From Paramicrobacterium sp051513965 (GTDB lineage: Bacteria > Actinomycetota > Actinomycetes > Actinomycetales > Microbacteriaceae), in NCBI RefSeq assembly GCF_051513965.1, contig NZ_CP195847.1, positions 186,001 to 250,000 of the forward strand: a stretch of DNA of 64,000 bases, read 5' to 3'. Of the stretch, positions 16,661 to 23,504 are shown piece by piece. A program made the translations under genes and the position numbers. Below the pieces are notes generated by a model. It ran no database searches, was not told the DNA's origin, and saw only the letters and a program-made list of their open reading frames with translations. Numbering within the stretch: position 1 is the stretch's first letter; every line of letters starts with the position of its first letter.

Positions 16661-16778
16661 CGCGGGTGCGGAATGACGCGTGGGGTACGGGCTCGGGTGC
16701 GGAATGACGAGTGGGGTGCGGGCGCGGGTGCGGAATGACGAGTGGGGTACGGGCGCGGAACTGGGAGTGGGGTGCGGG
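16661..16778. repeat. 31-bp tandem repeat upstream of menB
   Basis: Three units of exactly 31 bp (16661-16691, 16692-16722, 16723-16753) share GGGTGCGGAATGACG. A fourth, shortened unit (16754-16778) keeps AGTGGGGTGCGGG. The array ends 20 bases before the menB ATG, so it lies in or overlaps the menB promoter or leader. Confidence 0.85.
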
Positions 16779-16798
16779 CGCCGAACTACGATTGAGGC

Positions 16799-17701
16799 AT
16801 GACGGTGTCTGAGATCTTCGACGAATCCGAGTGGCAGCAGGTGGCGGGCTTCGAGCAGCTCACCGACATCACGTACCACCACACGCACGACGGCCGCGTC
16901 GCCCGCGTCGCGTTCGACCGCCCCGAGGTGCGCAACGCCTTTCGGCCGCACACCGTCGACGAGCTGTATCGTGTGCTCGATCACGCCCGCACAACCTCGA
17001 CGGTGGGCGTCGTGCTGCTCTCGGGCAACGGCCCCAGCCCGAAGGACGGCGGATGGGCGTTCTGCTCGGGCGGAGACCAGCGCATCCGCGGCCGCGACGG
17101 CTACAAGTACTCCGAGGAGGAGACCGCGGAGGGCATCGACCCGGCCCGCTCGGGGCGCCTCCACATTCTCGAGGTGCAGCGCCTCATCCGCTTCATGCCG
17201 AAGGTCGTGATCGCGGTCGTCCCCGGCTGGGCGGCCGGCGGTGGGCACTCGCTGCACGTCGTGTGCGACCTGACGCTTGCGAGCGACACGGCGAAGTTCA
17301 AGCAGACGGATGCCGATGTCGGCTCGTTCGACGCCGGCTACGGGTCCGCATACTTCGCGCGTCAGATCGGGCAGAAGTTCGCGCGTGAGGTGTTCTTCCT
17401 CGCAGACACGTACTCGGCTCAGCGGGCCTATGAGATGGGCGCCGTGAACGCGGTCGTGCCGCACGCGGAGCTTGAAGATGAGGCGCTGCGCTGGGCACGC
17501 CGCATCCTGACGAAGTCGCCGACCGCGATCCGCATGCTGAAGTTCGCCTTCAATGCGGTCGACGACGGCCTCGTCGGGCAGCAGGTCTTCGCGGGGGAGG
17601 CCACGCGCCTCGCCTACGGAACCGATGAGGCGGTGGAGGGCCGCGACTCGTTCCTCGAGAAGCGCCACCCCGACTGGTCGCCGTACCCCTGGCACTACTG
17701 A
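16799..17701 (+). CDS. menB: 1,4-Dihydroxy-2-naphthoyl-CoA synthase MenB
   Basis: 300 residues, crotonase fold. It cyclises o-succinylbenzoyl-CoA to DHNA-CoA. Landmarks are VAFDRPEVRNAFRPHTVDEL, the oxyanion loop FCSGGDQRIRGRDGY, VVPGWAAGGGHSLHVVCDLTLAS, and FDAGYGSAYFARQIG, with the C-terminal motif HPDWSPYPWHY characteristic of MenB. ATG 16799 is the first start after the tandem repeat. It precedes menE in the same direction, with a dispersed palindrome in the spacer. Confidence 0.96.
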   Translation: MTVSEIFDESEWQQVAGFEQLTDITYHHTHDGRVARVAFDRPEVRNAFRPHTVDELYRVLDHARTTSTVGVVLLSGNGPSPKDGGWAFCSGGDQRIRGRDGYKYSEEETAEGIDPARSGRLHILEVQRLIRFMPKVVIAVVPGWAAGGGHSLHVVCDLTLASDTAKFKQTDADVGSFDAGYGSAYFARQIGQKFAREVFFLADTYSAQRAYEMGAVNAVVPHAELEDEALRWARRILTKSPTAIRMLKFAFNAVDDGLVGQQVFAGEATRLAYGTDEAVEGRDSFLEKRHPDWSPYPWHY

Positions 17702-17800
17702 CCGCGCCCTTCCCGCGCGCTGGTCTCGCTGACGCCCGCGCGTGCCGGCTCCGCGGCCTGAGCTGACGCCCACGCGTGCCCAACCCCGCGTCCTCGACAA

Positions 17801-17857
17801 CCGCGTGCCACTATGTGCGGCCTCAGCCGGCGCCTTGGGCAGACAAAGTGGCACACG
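17801..17857. repeat. Dispersed palindromic element, copy 1 (intergenic)
   Basis: Left arm CCGCGTGCCACTATGTGC starts at 17801; right arm GACAAAGTGGCACACG ends at 17857. On the opposite strand it shares TTTGTCTGCC, a GCGCCGG centre and the 14-mer GCACATAGTGGCAC with the copies inside menD. It lies between menB and menE. The flanks contain a small repeat of GCTGACGCCC near 17729 and 17763. Confidence 0.8.
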
Positions 17858-17965
17858 ATCGCGGGTGGGGCGTAGTCGGGGTGGGCGCCGGGTGAAGCAG
17901 GGCGGGGTCCGGCGCAGCGCTCACATTCTGAGGCGCAGCAGAGCGGCGCGACGTAGACTCGGCAC

Positions 17966-19138
17966 ATGACGCGAAGTCTCGCCGCCACTCCGGCATCCGA
18001 ACCCCTCGCGCTCATGGACGCAATGCGCGGCGCACTCGACCGCTCCGGTCCCGCCGTGCTTCCGCTCGCGCCCGGAGCGCAGCCCGGCGACGTCGCGCTC
18101 GCCGCCCACCACGGCTCGGAGCTCCCCGATGTGCCGCATGCGACGGCCGCGGTTGTCCGCACCTCAGGGTCGACGGGGGTCCCCAAGAACGTCGTGCTCA
18201 GCTGTGACGCTCTGCTCTCCTCGGCATCCGCGTCTGAATCGGTCATGGGTGGCCCGGGGCAGTGGCTGCTTGCGCTTCCGGCGCACTACGTCGCGGGCCT
18301 TCAGGTGCTCGTGCGCTCCATCGCCGCCGGAACGACGCCGCTCGTGCTGCCGCCCGGCCACTTCGACCCGGCCGCGTTCATCGACGCGAGCAAGCAACTC
18401 ACGGGGGACCTCAGGTTCACGTCGCTCGTTCCGGTGCAGCTCATGCAACTGCTGCAGACGCGCGCCGGGGTGACGGCGCTGCGCCGCTTCGACGGCATCC
18501 TCGTGGGCGGCCAAGCCCTGCCCGACCCCATTCGCGAACGCACCGAACTGCTGGGCCTGCACGTGTTCCGCACGTACGGCGCGAGCGAGACCGCGGGTGG
18601 CTGCGTCTACAACGGACGCGCTCTGCCCGGCGTCGAAATGAACATCGTCGACGGCGAACTCGAACTCACCGGAGCCATGCTCTCCGACGGGTACCTCGCC
18701 GACGACGGCACCCTCGACGCCGGCCGCACGGGGGAGTCGTTCGTGTCGCGCGATGCCCGCCGCTGGTATCGCACGGGCGACCTCGCCACGATCGAGAACG
18801 ACGTTCTCACGATTCTGGGTCGCGCCGACAACGTCATCGTCTCCGGCGGCATCAACGTGAACCTCGACCGTGTGGAGCGCGTCGTCCGCGCGCTGCCCGG
18901 GCTCGACGGGGCGGTTGTCGTACCAGCATCCGATGATCGGTGGGGTCAGGTTCCGGTCGTCATCACCGATGTGCAGGGGGCGCGACTCGATGAGATCCAG
19001 GATGCCGTCGGCACGGCGCTCGGCAAACCGGCGCGACCGGCGCGCGTCGTCACCGTGGCATCCATTCCCCTTCTCGCTTCGGGCAAACCCGACCGGCAGG
19101 CGCTCGCCCGCGCTGTCGCGGAGCGCACGCTCGCATAG
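17966..19138 (+). CDS. menE: o-Succinylbenzoate-CoA ligase MenE
   Basis: 390 residues, adenylate-forming enzyme that activates o-succinylbenzoate with CoA. Motifs seen are the P-loop-like VRTSGSTGVPKNVVLS (about residues 69-84), LPAHYVAGLQVLVRS, FRTYGASETAGGCVYNG, the hinge region YRTGDLATIENDVLTILGRADNVIVSGGINVN, and the C-terminal lysine motif LLASGKPDRQ. It is shorter than generic acyl-CoA ligases, as is normal for actinobacterial MenE. The menB-menE-menA order supports the substrate. Confidence 0.93.
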   Translation: MTRSLAATPASEPLALMDAMRGALDRSGPAVLPLAPGAQPGDVALAAHHGSELPDVPHATAAVVRTSGSTGVPKNVVLSCDALLSSASASESVMGGPGQWLLALPAHYVAGLQVLVRSIAAGTTPLVLPPGHFDPAAFIDASKQLTGDLRFTSLVPVQLMQLLQTRAGVTALRRFDGILVGGQALPDPIRERTELLGLHVFRTYGASETAGGCVYNGRALPGVEMNIVDGELELTGAMLSDGYLADDGTLDAGRTGESFVSRDARRWYRTGDLATIENDVLTILGRADNVIVSGGINVNLDRVERVVRALPGLDGAVVVPASDDRWGQVPVVITDVQGARLDEIQDAVGTALGKPARPARVVTVASIPLLASGKPDRQALARAVAERTLA

Positions 19139-19177
19139 CGATGTTTAGTAAAGTTGCCGCGGAGCAGGAGGTTGTTC

Positions 19178-20188
19178 GTGGCAGCACAGAGCAAGAGCCC
19201 GGCGAAGAAGTCCGGGTCGAAGGGCAAGGCGGCGCAGTCCGGCTACGTCGCACGCAAGGGCGGCGGCAAGAGCGGTAACCCCGCAGCGCGACCGCTTCAG
19301 CAGGTGAAGCCCGCGACCTTCGGCGACTGGATTCGCGCGGCGCGCATCCCGACGCTGCCGATGTCGATCGCGCCCGTGCTCGTCGGAACCGGTGCCGCGC
19401 GCATAGCGGGTGCGCCCGACGAGTTCCACTGGGTGCGTGCGCTGCTCTGCCTCGCCGTCGCCATGGCTCTGCAGATCGGCGTGAACTTCGCGAACGACTA
19501 CTCCGACGGGGTGCGGGGCACCGACCGGCTGCGCGTGGGCCCGGGCCGTCTCGTCGGCTCGGGCAAGGCGAGCCCGAAGGCCGTGCTCACCGTGGCGCTG
19601 CTGTTCTTCGCGATCGCTGCCGCAGCGGGCATCCTCATCACCATCGCCACGCAGCAGTGGTGGCTCATCGCGGTCGGCGCGGCGTGCATTCTCGCCGCCT
19701 GGTTCTACACCGGCGGCAAGCGCCCCTACGGCTATTACGCGCTCGGTGAGCTGTTCGTGTTCGTGTTCTTCGGTCTCGTCGCGACGCTCGGCACCATGTG
19801 GGTGCAGGTCGGTCAGCTCAATCAGGAGGTCTGGTACGGCGGCGTCGGCGTCGGTCTGATCGCCATGTCGGCCATTCTCGTCAACAACCTGCGCGATCGC
19901 GAGGGCGACAAGCTCACCGGAAAGCGCACGCTCTCCGTGCTGATCGGAGCGGTGGCCTCACGCGTCGTGTTCGTGATCTTCATGCTCGTGCCGTTCGCGA
20001 TCGCGGGCTGGGTCGGCGTGTTCTACGTGGGCGTCTGGTATGCCGGGTTCGCGCTGCTCTCGGCACTGCCTGCTTGCGTGATCGTGGTCACCGCGCGCAC
20101 CCCGAAGGAGCTTGTGCTGGCACTCAAGCTCGTCGGTGTGACGCAGCTGCTGTACGGCGCGGCGTTCTTCGTCGGGTACTCGTTCTGA
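19178..20188 (+). CDS. menA: 1,4-Dihydroxy-2-naphthoate polyprenyltransferase MenA
   Basis: 336 residues from GTG 19178, chosen for CAGGAGG six bases upstream; the longer frame from TTG 19154 has no site. A Lys/Gly-rich cytoplasmic N-terminus of about 40 residues precedes eight or nine membrane helices of the UbiA family. The two Asp-rich prenyl-diphosphate motifs are NDYSDGVRGTD and NNLRDREGDKLTGKRTL. It attaches the polyprenyl chain to DHNA to give demethylmenaquinone. It follows menE by 39 bases and converges on a DUF4229 gene. Confidence 0.94.
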   Translation: MAAQSKSPAKKSGSKGKAAQSGYVARKGGGKSGNPAARPLQQVKPATFGDWIRAARIPTLPMSIAPVLVGTGAARIAGAPDEFHWVRALLCLAVAMALQIGVNFANDYSDGVRGTDRLRVGPGRLVGSGKASPKAVLTVALLFFAIAAAAGILITIATQQWWLIAVGAACILAAWFYTGGKRPYGYYALGELFVFVFFGLVATLGTMWVQVGQLNQEVWYGGVGVGLIAMSAILVNNLRDREGDKLTGKRTLSVLIGAVASRVVFVIFMLVPFAIAGWVGVFYVGVWYAGFALLSALPACVIVVTARTPKELVLALKLVGVTQLLYGAAFFVGYSF

Positions 20189-20193
20189 GGCGA

Positions 20194-20271
20194 GGGGCGC
20201 GTCAGCCTTGCGGCATCCCACAAGGCGACGGCTTCGTCGATGCGGTGGTCGGCGAGCGGCGCGGGCAGCAC
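20194..20271 (-). pseudogene. Possible remnant of a GNAT acetyltransferase N-terminus
   Basis: On the minus strand 26 codons read ADHRIDEAVALWDAARLTRP at their core, resembling the conserved start of YpeA-like GNAT acetyltransferases (xLWxxxxLxRPWNDP). Homology stops there because the frame runs into the antisense of menA. The stretch lies in the short gap between menA and the DUF4229 gene. It would be a relic cut by rearrangement. The match is short and judged by eye. Confidence 0.3.
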
Positions 20272-20274
20272 GGT

Positions 20275-20724
20275 CTACTTCGAGTTGGTGTCGCGCTCGG
20301 CGGCCGCGCGGGCGGTCTCGCCGGCGGACGTATCCGCGTCGCCAATGAGGTCGGCCTCGGCGCTCTCGGACGTGCCCTGAACACCCTCGCCCGTGCTCTG
20401 CGCACCCGCAGCCTCTGCGGCATCCGTCGAATCACCCTCGTCGGCAATCGGCTCGGCGTGCTCGACGATGTCGTCTTCGACGTCTTCATCGGACGAGCCA
20501 TCGTGCGTGGGCTCATTGGCGCCCGTGCGCTTGCGGTAGATCGCGGTTGCGACCTGCTCGCGCGAACGACGCAGGAACACGAGAGAGACAGCGAAGCCGA
20601 TGAGCGCCGCGATGATGGCCGAGAACCACTCGTTGAAGCCGAGCAGCAGCAGAATCGCAAGCGGAACGAAGAACGTCAGCAGGCGAAGAATCGTATAGGT
20701 CACGGCCGGAGGAATGCGCTTCAC
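20275..20724 (-). CDS. DUF4229 domain small membrane protein
   Basis: 149 residues if started at GTG 20724 (VKRIPPAVTYTILRLLTFF); the frame is open further upstream but would run into the divergent gene. There are two membrane helices (about 10-28 and 33-52), RRSREQVATAIYRKR, then a long acidic Asp/Glu/Ala-rich tail without Cys. This matches DUF4229, a small actinobacterial family usually found beside the menaquinone genes and of unknown function. No clear ribosome site is visible, so the start is uncertain. Confidence 0.72.
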   Translation of the reverse strand: MKRIPPAVTYTILRLLTFFVPLAILLLLGFNEWFSAIIAALIGFAVSLVFLRRSREQVATAIYRKRTGANEPTHDGSSDEDVEDDIVEHAEPIADEGDSTDAAEAAGAQSTGEGVQGTSESAEADLIGDADTSAGETARAAAERDTNSK

Positions 20725-20813
20725 ACCACCAATTTTAGGCTCCCGCTGCTGTCTGCCGGCTGGATGCGCAAGTGCCCAGAACTTTAACCGCATAAGACAG
20801 ATACCATGAGGGT

Positions 20814-21287
20814 ATGGCACGCCTGCTCTTCATCTTGATTCCGGTGATCGTGGCCATCACGATCTACTCGGTGGTCGACTGCGCGATCATCGACAATCGC
20901 CGGGTTCGGGGGCTGAGCAAGCCGGTTTGGATCGTCGTCATTCTCATCCTGCCGATCATCGGCCTCGTGCTCTGGTACCTTATCGGCCGCGGCGGCGCAG
21001 AACTCGCGCGTGACATCGCTCCCGACGACGATCCGTCGTTCCTCGGCGGACTGCGCCATGACAGCGAGCAGGACGAACGCATCCGTCAGCTCGAAGCTGA
21101 GCTCGCGGCCCTCGACGCCGAAGAGGACATCATTCGTCCGCGCGACGAGAAGAAGCGAAAGGATGCCGCGTCGGGCGACGACTCGAAGAAGCCGAAGCGC
21201 GGCGATGCTGACACCTCCGGCGACGACGGCGACGAGCATCCCTCCGACCACGGTCACGGCACCGGTTCGAACAGTTCGGATGCCTGA
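20814..21287 (+). CDS. PLDc_N domain membrane protein
   Basis: 157 residues. The two N-terminal membrane helices (LLFILIPVIVAITIYSVVD, KPVWIVVILILPIIGLVLWYLIG) with the connecting DCAIIDNRRVRGL form the phospholipase D N-terminal (PLDc_N) membrane domain. A hydrophilic tail follows, part coiled coil (DERIRQLEAELAALDAEED), part Lys/Asp-rich. There is no HKD catalytic motif, so it is not a phospholipase. The menD start overlaps its 3' end by eight bases, so the two are translationally linked, as commonly seen in Microbacteriaceae. Confidence 0.82.
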   Translation: MARLLFILIPVIVAITIYSVVDCAIIDNRRVRGLSKPVWIVVILILPIIGLVLWYLIGRGGAELARDIAPDDDPSFLGGLRHDSEQDERIRQLEAELAALDAEEDIIRPRDEKKRKDAASGDDSKKPKRGDADTSGDDGDEHPSDHGHGTGSNSSDA

Positions 21288-23259
21288 GGGCAGTTCTGAC
21301 GCCGTGCCCGGCGCGGCATCTGACACGTCCGCGGCTCCAGTGACTGCGGCTTCGACGACTGCGGCTTCGACTGCTGCGGGGGCAGCCGCTCCGGCGACGG
21401 CATACGCGCTCGCCCTGCTGGCGGCGCTCGCGCGCGAGGGCATGACGGACGTTGTGGTGTGCCCCGGATCTCGGTCGCAGGCGCTGGCGCTGGCGGCATC
21501 CGCTCTCGAAATCGAGGGGCTTCTGCGCGTGCACGTGCGCATCGACGAGCGGTCGGCGGCGTTCTTCGCGCTGGGCCTCGGCATCGAGACGGGAACTCCC
21601 GCCGCTGTCGTGACGACGAGCGGGTCGGCCGTCGCGCACCTGCACCCGGCTGTGCTTGAGGCGCACCATTCGCGTGTGCCGCTCATTCTTCTGACCGCGG
21701 ACCGCCCGGCGGAGCTCCGCGGCATCCGCAGCAACCAGACGACCGTGCAGCCGGGGATCTTCGGCGGTGCGGTGCGCTTTGAGCGCGACGTGGCCGCACC
21801 CGAGGGTGAGGCACAGGATGCCGCGAGAGCGCAGCTCCTCGCACGCGAGGCAGTGCGTTCTGCGCGTGGGCGTCTCGCCGCCGGTGCTGGTCCGGTGCAC
21901 CTGAACGTGGCGTTCCGGGAGCCGCTGTCCTCTGCGCTTGCGCCCGACCAATTGCGTGCCGGTTTGTCTGCCGAAAACGCGCCGGAGGGCGCACATAGTG
22001 GCACACGGTCTGGGGCCCTTGAGGAGGGTGCCTCTGAGCTGGGGGTCTCTGAGTCGCGTGCCCCTGAGCTGGGGGCCTCTGAGTCGCGTGTCCCTGAGCT
22101 GGGGGTCTCTGAGTCGCGTGCCGGTTTGTCTGCTGAAGGTGCGCGGGACGGCGCACAAAGTGGCACACGGACGCCGGTCTCGGTGCGCTTCGAACTGCCG
22201 ACCGTGGTTCTCGACCGCGGCCCGCGCACCGTCGTGATCGCGGGGCACGCCGCCGGCCCCGAGGCCGAGGAACTTGCGCACGCCGGCTCGTGGCCGCTCC
22301 TCGCCGAGGTCGTGAGCGGCGCCCGCTTCGGCCGAAACCTCGTTGTGCCCTACCGGGAGCTTCTGCGCGACGCGTCGCTGGGCGGCCGGATCGAGCGGGC
22401 CGTGGTCTTCGGGCATCCCACGCTGAGTCGTGAAGTGCCGGCTTTGCTGCAGCGCGACGACGTCGAGGTGATCGTCGTCGACCCCGCGGGCGCCGAGTTC
22501 TACAACCCGGGGCGGCGCGCGCGCCGCGTCGGGGCTGCGTTCGTCGGTGAGGGGCAAGCCGACCGCGCCTGGCTGGGCCAGTGGATCGTCGCCTCACGCG
22601 AACTTGTCGCCGCAGCCGAACGCGACACCGCGCCCTCGCTCGAAGATGGTCACTCGCACGATCCGCAGGCACGTCTGCGGTACACACGCGCCGAGTTCGA
22701 CGCCGTGCGGGCGCCGGTCGACAGGCGGATGCTCGCAGAGGAGCTGTGGCGCGCAACATGGCCGCACGACCGTCTCGTAATGGCGGCATCCCGCCTGATT
22801 CGCGAGGCGGACGCAGTCGTGGGCGGCAAGAAGATCCCTGTGCACGCGAACCGTGGCCTCGCCGGAATCGACGGCACGATCGCCACCGCGCACGGCATCG
22901 CCGCAGCTCAGCAGCGTGACGGACAGCCGGGGGTGACGCGCGTGCTCATCGGCGATCTCGCTCTGCTGCACGACGCCGGCTCGATGCTCGGCGGGCACGG
23001 TGAAGCATGGCCACGCCTGCAGCTCGTCGTGGGCAACGACGGCGGCGGGTCGATCTTCGACGGGCTCGAGGTCGCCGCGACCGCGGACCGCGACGCCTTC
23101 GATCGGGTGCAGTACACGCCGCACGACGTCGACCTCGCAGCACTCGCGACGGCGTACCGCTGGGAGTACGCGCGCGCGACGAACCGCGGCGAACTCGAAC
23201 AGGCGCTCACGACGCCCCGTTCGGCACCGGTGCTCGTCGAGGTTCCGCTCGAGCGCTGA
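21280..23259 (+). CDS. menD: SEPHCHC synthase MenD with a repeat-built insertion
   Basis: 659 residues from ATG 21280 (GTG 21304 is also possible). A ThDP enzyme that joins isochorismate and 2-oxoglutarate. The PYR domain has VVVCPGSRSQALALAA, RIDERSAAFFALGLG (catalytic Glu) and TTSGSAVAHLHPAVLEA. The PP domain has NRGLAGIDGTIATAHGIA, the GDLALLHDAGS Mg/ThDP motif, and NDGGGSIFDGLE. Residues about 226-297, between the PYR domain and the middle domain, are made of two palindromic-element copies (AGLSAENAPEGAHSGTR, AGLSAEGARDGAQSGTR) around three 10-residue repeats (x-ELGVSESR). The protein is longer than the usual 550-590 residues by about this insertion. All catalytic motifs are intact, so it should be active. 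Confidence 0.94.
   Translation: MPEGSSDAVPGAASDTSAAPVTAASTTAASTAAGAAAPATAYALALLAALAREGMTDVVVCPGSRSQALALAASALEIEGLLRVHVRIDERSAAFFALGLGIETGTPAAVVTTSGSAVAHLHPAVLEAHHSRVPLILLTADRPAELRGIRSNQTTVQPGIFGGAVRFERDVAAPEGEAQDAARAQLLAREAVRSARGRLAAGAGPVHLNVAFREPLSSALAPDQLRAGLSAENAPEGAHSGTRSGALEEGASELGVSESRAPELGASESRVPELGVSESRAGLSAEGARDGAQSGTRTPVSVRFELPTVVLDRGPRTVVIAGHAAGPEAEELAHAGSWPLLAEVVSGARFGRNLVVPYRELLRDASLGGRIERAVVFGHPTLSREVPALLQRDDVEVIVVDPAGAEFYNPGRRARRVGAAFVGEGQADRAWLGQWIVASRELVAAAERDTAPSLEDGHSHDPQARLRYTRAEFDAVRAPVDRRMLAEELWRATWPHDRLVMAASRLIREADAVVGGKKIPVHANRGLAGIDGTIATAHGIAAAQQRDGQPGVTRVLIGDLALLHDAGSMLGGHGEAWPRLQLVVGNDGGGSIFDGLEVAATADRDAFDRVQYTPHDVDLAALATAYRWEYARATNRGELEQALTTPRSAPVLVEVPLER
21956..22008 (+). 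repeat. Dispersed palindromic element, copy 2 (inside menD)
   Basis: A 53-bp copy in frame. It starts GTGCCGGTTTGTCTGCC and ends GCGCACATAGTGGCACACGG. The right arm matches the intergenic copies exactly over GCACATAGTGGCAC; the left arm differs from GTGCCACTTTGT only in the AC-to-GG change. It encodes AGLSAENAPEGAHSGTR. Confidence 0.85.
22028..22117 (+). repeat. Three 30-bp tandem repeats inside menD
   Basis: Units 22028-22057, 22058-22087 and 22088-22117 are each exactly 30 bp, with the shared core CTGAGCTGGGGG and CTCTGAGTCGC and only a few substitutions. They encode ASELGVSESR, APELGASESR and VPELGVSESR. The array abuts element copy 3 without a gap. Confidence 0.92.
22118..22170 (+). repeat. 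Dispersed palindromic element, copy 3 (inside menD)
   Basis: A second 53-bp copy in the same orientation and frame, starting GTGCCGGTTTGTCTGCTG and ending GCGCACAAAGTGGCACACGG. It differs from copy 2 at roughly eight positions. It encodes AGLSAEGARDGAQSGTR. The equal length of both copies points to duplication or to repeated insertion of the same element. Confidence 0.85.
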
Positions 23260-23295
23260 GCGCTAGCTCGAGTCACCGACCGGCGAGAGAGCGCT

Positions 23296-23339
23296 CTGCG
23301 GTCATTAGAGCGTGCCGCGGCAGTCACTATTGACCGCAG
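23296..23339. terminator. Hairpin between convergent menD and menF
   Basis: Arms CTGCGGTCA (23296-23304) and TGACCGCAG (23331-23339) form a 9-bp stem; the interior contains the self-complementary TGCCGCGGCA. Its position, just after the menD stop and before the repeats preceding menF's 3' end, fits a terminator. There is no T-tract. Confidence 0.55.
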
Positions 23340-23343
23340 ATGG

Positions 23344-23490
23344 CTTGGTCGTGCTGGGCTTGGTCGTGCTGGGCCTGGTCGTGCTGGCGTTCGTGGGGCG
23401 GGGCTCAGACTGCAGGATGCCGCGCGCGGGCAGACCGCCGATACCGCGCGCGGGCGGACCGCCGATGCCGCGCGCGGGCTCAGACCGCAG
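23344..23490. repeat. Two tandem arrays between menD and menF
   Basis: First array: three 15-bp units of CTTGGTCGTGCTGGG (23344-23358, 23359-23373, and a diverged third at 23374-23388). Second array: units of GATGCCGCGCGCGGG plus (C)AGACCGCC at 23416-23439 and 23440-23463 (24 bp each), a 27-bp unit at 23464-23490 and a partial fourth running into the menF stop region. No coding frame is convincing here. Confidence 0.85.
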
Positions 23491-23504
23491 GATGCCGCGC
23501 GCCG

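Noticed and set aside
16661..16778. Possible CRISPR array
   Set aside because: The 31-bp units follow each other directly with no unique spacers, and no cas gene is present. It is a tandem repeat.
17801..17857. Ordinary rho-independent terminator after menB
   Set aside because: It lies 100 bases after menB, has no T-run and recurs with the same sequence inside the menD coding region. It is better seen as a dispersed element.
20814..21287. Phospholipase D enzyme
   Set aside because: Only the PLDc_N membrane domain is present; there is no HKD motif.
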